The position numbers and the translations under genes were made by a program. From Apostichopus japonicus (taxonomy: Eukaryota; Echinodermata; Holothuroidea; Aspidochirotida; Stichopodidae): 64,000 bases of DNA. The stretch is from the NCBI RefSeq assembly GCF_037975245.1, contig NC_092574.1, positions 20,591,213-20,655,212 of the forward strand, in the 5' to 3' direction. This document shows, in pieces, positions 1 through 14,195 of this stretch (the first letter of the stretch is position 1; every line of letters begins with the position of its first letter). Under the pieces are notes generated by a model. The model was not told where the DNA came from and searched no databases. It was given only the letters and a program-made list of their open reading frames with translations.

Positions 1-3000
1 TCCCCTGTCTACTTATCGACCCGGACTGCGGTGTTGTACCCTTCTTACACCCCCCCCCCTTTTATCCCTTCCTCTGACCCGCTCCATCTGACCACTATTG
101 CCTCTTTACTGTGGGTTAGTTACTGGTTTATTGCTGTGACTATATGGTAATAAGTTATTACTAATAACATGCCCATCTTAACTGTACAGTAGACACATAT
201 CATATCCATTGATCCATTATACATCATATTAAATTTACTTTTCTGTAACAGTAGCTTATAATAGAGTCATTTTATTTTTTTTTAATTTAGATTATATATA
301 TTTTTTTTACCTTTTCCCCTATCTATGCTATTCATAATTTAACCATCCATATATATGTCTTCCAACAACTTAAAACAATATGGTTCCGTTTAGATTATAA
401 AGTAAGAGAAAGACACCAATCAGGCCACGCAGGTGAAATTGAATTCATCTGGATAAGACAAACCATCATTTATTTCACAACTGTCAATATAATATTTCAT
501 TTTAGCCTCTTGGCTTTGAATGCCGAGGAGGAAGTTTAGACTGGCGGGAACCAACCGGTAATTTGTTGAATCCGATAAAGCGTTTATTTCTGAAGGGGCG
601 ATAGAAAGCGCAACAGACAGTTGTCAACAACAGAGTAACAGTTGCTAGGGTATCATCTCTCTGGAGAGAATTGAACTCTTTGGTTGAACAGAAAGTTTCG
701 CAAGCACCCTCTGATGTGCCAAGTCACGTGATTAAAGTTAACCCTAAATGAAATTAATTAGAATGATGATGGGCCAATTGGTTCCTGGGAAGTTGCACGT
801 AGATGTATTTGGGGGGGGGGGGGTGGATATGTTTTCTTGGATTCCTCGGTAAATGGTTGTTAGAATGAAATGGTGACCTACTCGCACTTCATAAAAAGAA
901 GTTTAGATCTGCTTTCCTCATAAGATGACTTTTAACTTTTGCTTAGATACATAAGAGCTTTACAGGATGCTGACCATGTGGCAGATTTTCGGTACATTCG
1001 TTGAGGCAGAAGCTCATAAATGTTCCAACCAGGTATAGGCTACTTTTTGTGAATGTTAACGTAGATGTTGTAATTCTAAATTCGCTGTTTTACGAAGTTT
1101 TTCGTTTCTTTGCGAAATTTACCCGTAAATTTAAAGTGATTGAAATCAAAATGGATAAAATGATATGGGTTGGTGCGTTTTTATTTATTTATGATTATTT
1201 TTGGTTTGCTTGTGTGTGTGGGGGGGAGGTTGGAACCTCAATGAACCCCCCCCCCGGACAAGAGCATATATGTCTTTGTTTTTGTACAACATCCGCTTTT
1301 GATGGTGTCAACTGACCTTTCACCCTATATGTATCTTAATTTCGATAACTGATTCTCAAGTTACTTTAATCTGGTAAATCAGCAGAGCGGTTTAGGAAGC
1401 GCGGTGACGTCACAGTAGTAGTTCTGGCTATATTTCATATATATTAATTGATATCCTATCGTAATAAATCAATCAGACCGTCACTAAATCGTTGAAAGAT
1501 CATATATGCCATACCAAATTAAACTGATTATTTAGAAATAGATACCATTCATTTCGTAACCCATTCCTTGCCAATACCCCTGCCGCAGATATAAATCTTT
1601 AAGATCAAATATTATTATGGAGACGTCTTTCTCTCTCTCTTTCTCTGTTGTGTTCATTATAAGGCCTATATCGTTTATGAGATTTGACATTAAGAAATTT
1701 GGAATATTATAATGATCTCATCGCCCCCATAGGCATAATGAGATATTGTGGTTCCTTTACCAGTTTGGCCATCTAGAGCTATATCAGTTGCCATAGCAAC
1801 AGTTACCATGGTGATTGTTAATTTTCCAGAGTAGCTATACTCTTAGGAGGGGGGGGGGGGAGTCACTCATGGTGGGGTATCACAGGGTGACTGGTATTTC
1901 ATGACTGAGGGAGGGGTCGGGGAAGCAAAAGAATAAATATTTTTTAGAGCGTGGAATTATTGTATATGTAGGCTTCATTTGTAACCATGGTGATGTTATG
2001 GAATAGTATAAGTGGAAGAATTTAATTTATAAAAAAAATACTGAGAAACCTCCGTTATATATGCTTTTCTTCAAATGAGTCGTTATTAGGATAATTTGAT
2101 TTTTAGGTGTAATTTTTTATTCCATAATTATGTCATTTATATATATGTGCATTTGTGCTAATATTGAGCGGTAAAATTATATCATCGATATTGAAGACAT
2201 TGATTGCGATGTAGTTTAACCCCCCCCCCCCCCGAAAAAAAACCCACTAATAATAGCAATCAAATCATTTTCAAAAACGATAAAAAAAAAAATTCAACAT
2301 ATTCAGTTCAGTATTCCGATGGTCAAGAAAAAACAGTTGGAGCTTTTATGTTTTGTACAATGTAGATAATATTATCAACATAAGTTGTTGATAACGTAAC
2401 ACCTCCAAAATCGATAAAATAACACTATTTCTTATATTTCTTTCTTTTCATAGTTTCCCCTTGTATTTTTCCCTTCAGAATCGGCCAAAGGGAATGTTTT
2501 TACATCCTTGAACATGTAATTGAATTACAACTGCACCCCCCCCCCCCTCCACCCGCCTCTTGTTGAAGAAGCTTTTTACATTTCATTCAAATTTTTTTTT
2601 TTTGCAACTTGGCATCTCTTACATAGATATAACTCCGATGAACTACTAGGGAGGTCCGTTGAAGATTCACGGTCTCAACATATATCTTTATTTTCATAGA
2701 GGCCATCAAGCTCTCGCTGTCTACCACGAAAAGGAAAAGGATTGATGTAGCGTCATCGTCATCATCGACTTGACGCTAGCTGAACTGGAATGACCTCACA
2801 ATTCAAGTCGGATGTCAGAATGATTCGTAAGCGTTGCTTGCTCCTTAGCGGACCTGCAGTTTTGGCGCCTGAGGAACAGCGGGGCGATCGACACCGAGGT
2901 TTTTTTTTGTTGTTGTAGTTTTTTGGTACGGGCAGAAACGGTAGCTTTATCACACCATTACAGCTTAGAAGGAGAGAATATATCGTATAATATTGTTAAG

Positions 3001-5365
3001 TTGGTAATTAGGTGATTTCAATAGTACAAGCCTTGACAATGACATCCACATAGAAGGGATGCATTTCAATGATCTATATGGTAATGTGCCCTAGGAGGGT
3101 CGATGGGGTGCAATTCTCATTGACATGTATCCACTGTTACCTTTGTCTTCTTTGTTTCCTAAGTTCCATCCTACCCCCCCCCACCCCAACCCCCCTTATT
3201 GGTTTCCTTGATAAAAGAGACATGTAATCTAGTTTTATTTATATGTATTTATTGTGCAAATGATTTTCGATGTAACAAAAATATCTTAGCCTCTGTGATT
3301 TTCAAAAAAGATTAATCGTAAAATCAGTATGGTACTGTTTCACGTGACAGCAGCAGAACATAGGTCTAAATACGCGTAATGAATTTTCGAAGGCGCGGGA
3401 GGGAGGGGGGGGGGTGAGACGAGGAGATCATGGGTAATGCTTCCTCATATTTTATATTATGAAGAAGATCATAAGTACATACGTTGATGTCCAACTAAAC
3501 GTGTATCATGCCTGTTATACGAAACTGCCGAATTTAGTGATCCGTGTTTCACATGAAGTTCTTGTGTAATATAGAAACAATATAGTAAAACAATGAAAGG
3601 CATGCTATATTGCTTATTATAGAGGCATATTAAAAAAATTAAAAAACGGAAAATATTTAACCACTTGATGTTGGAGTAAATTACATTCCGGTTACCTATC
3701 TACATATATCCTGTTAACATGACACCATTCCAGTAAAGAAGCAGGTTGTAATTATGCACATGAGAAAGAAAAAAAAAACAACGATGTGTTTCATACAAAA
3801 CCATGCATTGTATATTGTAAACATGCGACTATACTACAGGTTCTATATATATGTCAGGAAGTTATCGTATGGCTAATTGTTCTTATTTCGGATCTGAGAT
3901 GCCATCAATGATCTTCTAAGGCTACCATACTTGGTGTGTATCGGGCGCTGTGTGTATCTTCAGTAGATTTCAACACATACTTGTCATTAAGGCTTATTAA
4001 ATAACATCCGTTGGATGTAATGAACTAAGCAGAAATGCTCGTAATGAGGTCACCCATGCTTTTGTATCTTCCAGTATGGAAAGATAAGCAAGCCCTCTCG
4101 CTGCTTCGGCGTTACGTCACTGAACGACTTAGATACGCGGCTTGTGCAGCGTATAGCGTTCGTTATAATGCAGAGGAATTAAAAAGCTACCACGGGGATG
4201 ACGGAAGTACAAATAATAATCCGACTGGGTTAAGTTCTCCCACAACTCAGCGTGTTATGGATTTGAAGTCTACCATAATACCGAAGAGTTGGTATTAGTA
4301 TAATATCAGATACAAGAGGCAGGTTTAATCCGGTGAGAGATTTATCTACTTAGGTAATACCCAGTTAAACAAACGAGTGTTGAATTGCAAAACAAAAAAA
4401 TATATAATATATTAAAAATGGAGAAAGGAAATTATGATTGGATAATAGTACAGTGTGGTAATGTACTGTATATACCGAAGACCGCGGTTTGTAAGTGACT
4501 GTTCGATTTTATAAAGTTCAATAATCTCAAATGACCTAGCCAGATGTCTAATTGAATTGTCCAGTTATCTTTTCTTCTAAAGTGTTTAAATGAAGACCGC
4601 TGAAATAAAAAATCTCAAATAATTTGTCCTATGGGGGTGGTTGAAGGTAAAGTTAAACTGTTTTATTATTGTATCGCCACAGTTGATACTGATGGTTTGG
4701 TATACTTGCTTCAAGAACAATAGAAAGTAAAAGAATAGAGACGAAAATGAACTTAAAGCGTAAAGGGCAACTTCGGATATATCATTATTCCCGAAGCCAG
4801 TTCTCCTCACGTTATACGACTGTGACCCCGTGACCATGGTGGTGTCATGCCTTCTACAATTCCGTGAAAGAAATGGTACGACATATGTTCTTAATTAGTC
4901 AAACGACCCACAAAACGAAAGGTTTGCGGTACTTTCGGAACTTCATCTGAGCACGACATAACTAATGGTGATTTCGCTGAACTTTTTCAGCCCGAGTGAC
5001 CTCTATGATTGTCTTCTTATAACAGGCAGTGTCCTTTCGTATTCAACTAACTCTATGCTAAATCATAAGGCTACATGACGAAATAACCCATTTTCAATAA
5101 TTCTACATTCCGCGTCCAGAATTATACTTGATTTTGAAAATCTTTAATTTCAATTTCTTAAGATAAGAGATAAACCTTGTCTGTATATTGTTAGACCAAA
5201 ACACTCTATGACGTTTCGGGACTTCCTAGTTTGAGGCAGTAACAAAGTCTGACTATGGCATAAGGTCCCGATTTCGAGTCACTGCAAGATTAATGTATGT
5301 CGTCCAGTTACAGAGTTGTTAACAATTTAAACCATTCATAATCATGGACGTTAAATATGAATCTA
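1..5365. other. No gene recognised
   Basis: AT-rich single-copy-looking sequence with several G or C homopolymers (51-58, 811-823, 1851-1860, 2220-2233, 2536-2547, 3407-3414). Short open frames at 1001-1315 (+) and 4035-4298 (+) show no domain or splice support. Confidence 0.6.
1220..1255 (+). repeat. G/C hairpin
   Basis: A 7-G run and a 10-C run flank the inverted pair GAGGTT/AACCTC. A stem of up to 7 GC pairs, optionally with an inner stem, can form. Confidence 0.7.
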
Positions 5366-5466
5366 AGAGACTGACTTCGGTCAGCTTGCGGCTTTGATAA
5401 GCCAATGATGGCTTCTTCGCGAGTTCCTGCTTGCAGGAGGATCTAAAATACATACATACATACATA
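5366..5466 (+). repeat. Structured SINE-3'-end-like repeat with CATA tail
   Basis: Three hairpins follow one another: CTGAC-TTCG-GTCAG (5371-5384), AAGCC-AATGAT-GGCTT (5399-5414, inside an outer CTTGCG/CGCGAG pairing) and CCTGC-TT-GCAGG (5426-5437). A tetranucleotide tail (CATA)n ends it at about 5466. A structured 3' end plus a short tandem tail is typical of SINEs mobilised by LINEs. The family is not recognised. Confidence 0.4.
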
Positions 5467-5754
5467 ACGCTAAGACTATAGAGCTTTAATGATATTTTAT
5501 TTGTTCTGAGGGAGGGCTATGATACAGATTTTAATGTAAATTGCACAACATGATCTTACAATAATGTATATTCTCTTATATAACCTTGCGTAATAAAATT
5601 TTTGGGACCACATGAGGTTAACCCCCCTCCATATCCCCACCCCGCATCGTTGTCAGTAAAAACGCAAATAATAAATGACGACCGAGGTCGAACATTGATA
5701 TTAGCTTATAGCGAATGTTTTATAAACGCATAAGAGTATGCATATGTCATGATG

Positions 5755-5815
5755 ATATCACAGACCACCCACTGTGAATGAGAGATGGCTAAGTTATAGC
5801 CAGTCAGAATAGGAA
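5755..5815 (+). repeat. Short match to 45447-45510
   Basis: CACAGACCACCCACTGTGA, then GGCTAAG...AGCCAGTC, resembles CACAGACCACCTACTGTGA ... GGCTTAGCCAGTCC at 45451. It is probably a fragment of the same dispersed family. Confidence 0.35.
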
Positions 5816-7787
5816 TACATTATTTAAATCAACTAACTATCGAGTTAGGGGCAAGATTTATGGAGACGGGATTTTCAGCTATACCAATGCGAGATAGTTT
5901 TCTCTTTAATTAAGTAAACTGTTACAGTATATCTGCGAAAGGATTATTTCATACAGATACATTGCACAATTCGCAATAGTAACCGTGTAGTAACTTAACA
6001 CAATCACAATAAGCCTTGCGGTGACAAAAAAACGAACGTCAACTTCAAAATACAATGCTTCTAACATTCCTCTGGTTAAAATAATGAACAATAATGGTAG
6101 CTTCTTCGATTACACTCGTACGTCCGTTCTAATAGGATGATAAAGTAACCATAACTTAAACAGTATAGTAGAAGGCATTGCATTGCATGGAGGCCGGGTT
6201 AGTGTTACTCAAAACTTCTTGGAAATTGACTCATATTAGTACAAAAAACCTTCCGTTTTGTTCTAATCTATATATCATCAAGGATTATGATGTCAAATTT
6301 ATCATTCATCTGAAATATATAATGTATTAAAAAAAGAATTTGCTTTTGTTAATTTCAAATAATCCAGGACAGTTTACCCTTTTAACAAATACTGGTAAAT
6401 TTTGCGCTGTCAAAAAACTGTTGCTCTAGAATCTTATTTGCAGATGGCACTATAGGCTATATACAACGATATGCTTGACAAGTTATGCAGGGAGCGCCTG
6501 ATGTAATACCTAATGAAGCATAAAACCAAATCCATTCGTGGTATTGTCATTTTTATAGTATTTAGAAAACGCCATGTTGTGATAACTTTTACTCCAACGT
6601 CTCGGAAATTGACACAGATAAGTAGAACCAATTAATTTTTGTCCGGCTTTACTGGTAAATATTTTCCTGGATTCTGAAACCATAGTACGTACATCAAAAA
6701 CAGAACACATTGGCTTAGTTTGAATTTTGCCAAATCGATAAGCCATGGCATTAACTATTAATAATAAGGTTTCTTGTGGTATTTTTAATAGCGTATAGTT
6801 TTAGTAGTAGCCTGTATGTAATGAGCATAGAGTGATATATAAGCCTGACAACTGATGCATAGAATTCCTGGAATTAGATACCAAATGAAGCAGGTGGGTG
6901 ATCATGTTTTCTTGCTATAAAGGGAAAAGAGGAATTGAGGTTAAAATTCAAGTTAAATTTTAATTATGAATCCTTCATTCTTTATGTATGATTCACCTCT
7001 CCAAACAAGTGCAAACTAGTGCACTAGTGCAGCGTTCACTTTCATTGCTTACTTTATTATTTATGTCTGTTTACAATTACTTATATGTGTTTCAGAACTA
7101 CCTTAAACATTACATGAGGCGAAACGTTTCACCGGGTCACCTAATCGTCCTACAAAAGACACCGCATGTTTCCTTGTAGCTGGTGATGTCTTCGGTTGTC
7201 GAGGCCAGCCTAACTAACCTTACATATATACAGTGTTGGTTGGTTATTTACGTCACGCGACAGACCCATAAAGAGTGTCTGAATAAGATACAAAACTATA
7301 ATGCATGACACGGTAAAAGGAGGTGACAAATGGAATAAAATAAGGCACGATCACTATTCAACTTGATATCGATTTCCCTGTTCACAAAAACACAGACAAG
7401 CATACACACTCACACACATACATCGACGTATATACCTTGAAGAAGATGGCTGTGTTCTCGAAGTAACTTTTCTCCAGCAATCGCGATACTCAAATTCGAA
7501 TTTATACACGGGTTATTTATTGTCGCAACAAATATTTCAAATTTCGAGAATTTTTTTTACATATATTCTCGAATCAAACAGTAATATCTATAGTTAAAAC
7601 AACACCTTTTTGAGGTCATAGCCTAGATGATAATATACTTCTCCATCTAAGGTAAGACAAATGTACAGCGGCATGCACCCATTTCAGTTATAGAAGAAAA
7701 TTCTCCACAGCATTCGAGTGGATTTTCTTAGCTGAAGTCACCCAATGTACATGGCTTGATCAGTTTGTAAGTTTTAATAAGAGAAAT

Positions 7788-8200
7788 CAGTTAATCAGTA
7801 TAAATTGAAGTGTGTTATAACACCGTAACACATGTTAGACCTGTCAGCAGATGCTACAGTAGGAACATAACTAACAGACGATATTCATTACTCAAAGGCT
7901 GTTTCAACTAATGACTGGTTAGGAGTCTAAACAACTGTCCCTATGTTTGATTAGTAAGTATACTTTGTAAAGATGGTTCAAATTGCAGATTTGAAAGCGT
8001 TTGGCAGTAAAGTGTCATCCACTTGCTGCTAAAATGTGAACGAAATTATTGGCGAAGCGTTTAGAGTAGTCTGGTTAGTCCGGTCAATCATTATTGCGTG
8101 TTAAGTAAGTTCTGTTTGTAAGTCCGTCTCGGTAGCAACTGTAACACGTGTTATAAGAAAAAAAAATAAAACAAAACATCAGTCTTAACTGATTAACGGG
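7788..8200 (+). mobile_element. MITE-like TIR element, copy 1 (413 bp)
   Basis: The ends carry inverted repeats: the left begins CAGTTAATCAGTATAA and the right ends ACTGATTAACGG, inverse of CCGTTAATCAGT. Just inside are palindromic blocks (GTGTTATAACAC on the left, GTAACACGTGTTAT on the right). A second copy lies inverted at 28973-29387 with the same internal order, for example CTCAAAGGCTGTTTCAACTA. No coding capacity is present, and no target-site duplication could be fixed. The family is not recognised. Confidence 0.75.
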
Positions 8201-8784
8201 TAAACTCGAACTTTACCGGTTTTAAAATGTTAAAGCCATGATAATCAGGTGGCTGAATTAGACATTTTTGAAGTCTATACAATTTATAATATGCAAGCAA
8301 CCGTTCAAATTTGTGACCTCGTACCCAAACGACATAGATTAAGATTTTAATTATTTCGTTACATGTGATCCTTCACACATCGAGAACTTTTCAATTTAAT
8401 AACACGAAAAACCAGAAAGTAAGAAAAATAGAGCAAAAACCGACGCATATGTATTTCATAGACGGCAAGCTTAAATTTTTAATGATTTTTACACGATAGA
8501 TGCGAGAGATGATCCCAATATGATTTTTTTTTTTTTTTTTAAACGAGGGAGTGACTCTAGCTTGACGTTCAATAAGCCAAAATCCATTTCATCACTGAAT
8601 ACCGGCTAAAATGAATTGCCACAGATTATTAACACTCTTTCTACAGTTGAAAACAGATTTATATAAATATTTAATAAATAATTAAAACGTTGCCGCTATG
8701 CTTGCTGCCGCCTACGTGCTTGATCACGGTAAAGAAGACTGAATATATAGATATATGCATTTTGAGATTTTCTATAAGTAAATG

Positions 8785-8812
8785 AAGGATGGATGGATGG
8801 ATGGATGGAAGG
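8785..8812. repeat. (GGAT)n microsatellite
   Basis: Five to six GGAT units flanked by GAAGG and GGAAGG. Confidence 0.95.
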
Positions 8813-9030
8813 AAATAACGTAAAATGCGACCAAGCTTGTCGGATGTAGATAAAATATTCTATCAAATATTGGTGAACTAACATCCAATATTTATACATG
8901 TTTAGCTGAAACATATGTAGCTCCTGGCCAGAACGTCACCATCATCAATGCCGTCCTGGTCATCGACATCGCCATCGTCGTCGTAATTACATGATCATCT
9001 TCATCATGATCATCATGATCATCATGCATG

Positions 9031-9421
<391 letters not shown>

Positions 9422-9449
9422 CCATGATTATATCATCATTTATCAAAAC

Positions 9450-12400
9450 TAGGAAACTTCACGCTAATCATTTAAGAGGTTTGCCGTAGTTTACCAAGAG
9501 GTACCAAGAACCAAGAGGAGATAAATAAATCACATTCAGAAATACAATGCAATGTACAAGTCACATGTACTTGTCCTCATCCCGATACACATCATCTACA
9601 CCATAGCCTAAGTGATGGTCGATCATTCTCAAACTGCAACCTTCTACTGTCAGACTTTTAAAACAGTTCTCCCCTTTGAGACATTTTTAATTATGTAATT
9701 GACCGCTCCTCTGTATCTAGGAATAATTTAGAGGCTGGAACAGATCCTCGAAGAAAGTAAGTCTTTGAAGTTTAAATAATTCTTAGCATACTAACATATG
9801 TAGGTGCCAATAGCATGGTGACCCTTAACGTACATCAATGTGATTGATCAGCCTCTAGGCGTCTGTGTGTGGGCCACAAGAGTATAGAAGCTCAGAGGCT
9901 AAGATGATTCTCTAAAGATTATTTGAACTGATACCATTGAATGGACATCATGTATATACATTCGCTTGTGAAACCAGCTTTTTCCATGTGAGTGTCTGTT
10001 GAATGGAGGGTGAGAATTAGGCCAAGGGATGAGCTTAACTTTAATAGTCCATAGGGCATTTCATGAAGATACATAATTAGAAAAGATGATATTGTTATTT
10101 GCAACACGGTGTGGACCTCCCCCTAGCCCCCTCCCCTCCCATACTCCTTCTCTGCTCTCGATTATGTATTGCGAACATACAATTCTTCTACACAGCCAGT
10201 ATGTTGTTCAAGAGATTCATATCAGCATACCTTATTGATCAATGTGTACTATGAAACATCATCATAATTCATCTGCCTTATTGGCGTTCCATGGAACACG
10301 CTTTCATAATATACTATCAACAGCCACAATTTGTCGATTCATTCTGTGGGCATTGCATGCTTTCATATTTTAATATCATAAACCTGGAATTAATACTTCA
10401 TGCCCAATAAAAAAATCCACCTCCCCCCCCGCCGTCTATAATATTTCAGCTATATAGCTCTAACTTGAAGCTGCATGGGTTTAGGTACCACTGTGTCGTT
10501 TCACCTGAAATCGAAAATAAGACGACGAGATAGTGTTAACACTAATGAAATATTTCCTGTTTACATTCAATTAACTGCTACTAACAAACTAGACAGAAAC
10601 ATCGATTGATGACTGTTGATCATATTTCGGAGCAAGAAGCAAGAAATGCGGAGAGGGAAAAGAAGAAAAAAACCTAGCTATGCTGGAAGCCGTGATTTTC
10701 GATTTCTTGGAAGGCTTGGCGTAATAGTACAACACAACGGTCATAAAGTGATTGTAATGCAACCGGTCATGCATGCGTATGAAATGGTACAGTAAAAAAA
10801 GCATATAAATCTTTTAAACTATCATTCCATAAAAAATAATATTACCAAAAATTGACTTCGAGAAAGTGTTTCGAGCAAAATCAATTCCGTACATCTTAGC
10901 GCAAATCTTGTTTTCCGGTTCATATATGGATTTCTTTATTATATTTTCTGATATTCTCACGATACTATAGTTTATAACAAACTGTTAGTAATATTGCTCA
11001 GAAGGTGACTATTTGATTGCATTAATTTTTCCTTTCTCTTTCTTTCTCTTTCTTGTGCATGTGTGGTGTTGCGGGGTGGCGTGAGGTGACGGTGGGAGTG
11101 GGGTTGGGGTTGGGGTGGGAGCCTGAATGTATAACCATTGTATTCATCGTTTTTAAAGTAAAGTGAAGTAAAACTTTAGTAATCCATAAAAGGAAATTGT
11201 GGGTACACGCACAAGTCATAAAAAAATAAAAAAATATACTATAAAAATCTAAGAACAAGTATAGAGATAGGCCTAATAGTAACAAAAGGTAAGATAGGAT
11301 TACAAAAACCTAAAAGACAGTAAAGCATACACAATATGAGGACTATCGACTTAAGTTGCTGTTGTAAAGTGTAATTGAACGAGGGATGAAAGAACTCCAA
11401 TAACGATTAGTATTTAGCTTAGGAAGTAACATTTATTCAGTTTCCGTATCCAAAACAGCATCAACAATGAGCTACCTCATGCAAGCTGTGTAAAATACTG
11501 TTTAACCAAACCGGGCCATGAGAATAAAGAATTATTGTGGAGTAAATACTCTTGCCATGAAAATGTCCATAACCTGTTACTGTGTTTGATAGTAGTAACC
11601 TTAAAACTATAAAGGGAAGAGGATCGGGGTGAGTCATAGATGGGGTGGGGTAGGGGGGAGGGGAGGGGTAGGGAGTTACCGATATCGCAGTACTATATCA
11701 TGAAGTTCATTAAATATGCTCGATTGTCTTTTACCTGTTTTTGTTTTTTTGTTTTTGCAAGGATTTATGCCCTTTATTGTGTTGTATATGTAATGACACT
11801 ATTCAATTAGATGGGTTTCAAAATATGATATCACCCTCTCAGACCTGAAATGACCATATCCCTCTCAATAAGTACTATACATGTATTTCATTTTATTTTA
11901 TTGGTTTTCATTTATTTATTTTCTTTTGAGGGGTGTTTACGCACTATAAAGCCTCTGTTTTGCAGGTTATCTTGGAAATATTTGTAAATTCTGTACATGA
12001 TAATTACATTGTTACAAGCTTGTTACTTTAGCGTCCCAAACCACGTGACAAGTCAATTTGAATATTTTGTTTTTCTTTTAAATTTTGCATGGACGAATAT
12101 TTACAAAAAAGGGGATGAAATTGAACTATTTTTAGGACACATCTTGCAACCCTCTTCAATTTATGAATATGCATGAGAAAGAACAAAATGGACAATACAG
12201 AGATCAGTACATGCATAGACTTGAAAGTTCAACGTTTATATGTATATATGACGTGACTGACTATACAAGTCTTTATATCATACTCCTATCTCAAATTAAC
12301 TCGTATAACCCCCCCCCCCCCCTCTTCCTCTCCCCAACCCACAATGAACCCAATTTCTAAGTCTCCATGTATATACAAACTGTTTGCACGAACCGCATTT

Positions 12401-13620
12401 TACTCCCATTTATACGAAAGAACACCTTTTCAAATTGTATCCTTTCCTCAGAGTTCCAACCGGAGAATTTATCGTTCTGTTTACCTTTCTCATTGACGTT
12501 CAGACAAACCGAACCCATGTAAAATCAACTTGTTTGATGTACGTCGATGCATTTAATAACAACGGATCGCTTCCTGAAGTCATTAAACTTAAACTACATG
12601 TGTATGTATGTATTAAGACTTCAACCGTGTCGTCATTTCGGTGAAAACCCCTATCTTTTCTCACCGAAAACATATGAGCCCCATTAGATTTCACATATGC
12701 CCATGATAATACGGCTTGCTTATTGTAAAACTGGCTTAAATGACGTGACGCTTAAGTTAATAACCCTTTCGGGTGTCACAAATTTATCTCATCTTTCAAA
12801 CCGTCAAGCGGTCGTTACTATTATATATATATATGTAAACAAGAAGAAAAAAATATATGTATAGGCCCATATACACCGTAAACACACACTAATTAGAATA
12901 GAAATGGTTTTTGTACTCAGTGAAAACTTCACGAAAAGATAAACTGGGTGATTATAAAATAATAAATTTTCTTTCGCAAAGAATTCGAAATTAATAGAGA
13001 ATTCAATTTAGAAGAATTTAGTTTGTATATATACAATGACCACATTACGCGACGGTGGGCTTCAAACGCGTTGACCTTACTGTAACCTTATATACAGTTT
13101 CCGGTGTTAGATTACATTGCACAAAATGGGGATAATGGATATTTATTGATTTAACACGCAATTTAATAGCAAAGTGGTGGTCTTCACTCAGAAACAGAGG
13201 TGGGTCAAAAGGGGTCCAAAAGTGGTTTTTATATTCAAATGCTAAACAACAAGGGTAAGTGGGTTTTTGTTTGTTAATTTGTTTTTTCTTTCATAATAGA
13301 ACATCTGGTGATGAAACTATATGTTGCTAACCCCATCACTAAAAGTATAAAGTGTATCTAAGAGACCTTTCCTAATTGTCCATAAAATTCTTTTTTTTTT
13401 AAAGTTTTATTAAAAAATCATTACAAATGTAATAAGCCAGTTTAATAAAAGTAAAACACCTATATATGTTTCAGTTTTCTCACCCTATTTTAACTTCTTT
13501 TTAAACAACTTTGATGATTGTATTGATTTATTTACTTCCGCCGCTATGCTGTTTACACCAATTCATCTTCGTTATAAATATATGCAAATAAAAACGAACT
13601 TCAAAAGAGAGAATGACATT
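9450..13620. other. No gene recognised
   Basis: AT-rich sequence, G-rich patch at 11641-11675, and a 14-C run at 12309-12322. Open frames of 60-90 codons at 11022-11285 (-) and 12384-12644 (+) look random. Confidence 0.6.
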
Positions 13621-14195
13621 CAGGCGCGGATCCATGGCGAGGTATGGGGTGTTCCTACACCCCCCCTCCTTCCCCTACCCGACAGCCATAAAAAACAATA
13701 AAAACAGTTATAGCATAACCTTAATTACGTATATAGACCTATAATATAAAGCCTAAAGATGACCCTGCAGAAGGCACCATTTTACGTCTCCAATTTCATA
13801 TTTTCTTTGCTGGAGGAGTACCCCAGACCTGCACCCTATGTGGGGGTTTCGGGTTCAACGACATTGAAAACACACCCCATGCACCCCCTCTGTTTTAAAC
13901 CCTCGATTTCACCCCCTCTCCTTATAACTGAAATGTTTCAGTGGTTCACTAAATATCCCAATATATGAAATTTTCCTATAGGATCTTATCAATTGAAAAT
14001 ACGCAAAAGTGGCCTGACAGGGAGGGGTGGGGGAGGGGAGGGTTAGTTGGGGCTAAACCCTCCCTGGGCCAGGGGTCCAGGGAAAGTATGGGAATGGATT
14101 CTCCACCTGCCAATGAATATACCATGAATTTATGAACAGTTCAAAACAATATAATTGTCCCCGTGGCCCGACCCAAGCAGCTCACGACGCCTCTG
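13621..14195. mobile_element. Candidate TIR element, GGCGCGGATCC type
   Basis: The left edge CAGGCGCGGATCC and right edge GACGCCTCTG are weak inverted repeats. The right part (ATAATTGTCCCCGTGGCCCG) matches a fragment at 19398-19420, showing it is a dispersed repeat. The internal AGGGTTAG and CTAAACCCT around 14040-14062 form a G/C-rich hairpin. A 69-codon open frame inside (13759-13968) looks like chance. Confidence 0.4.
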
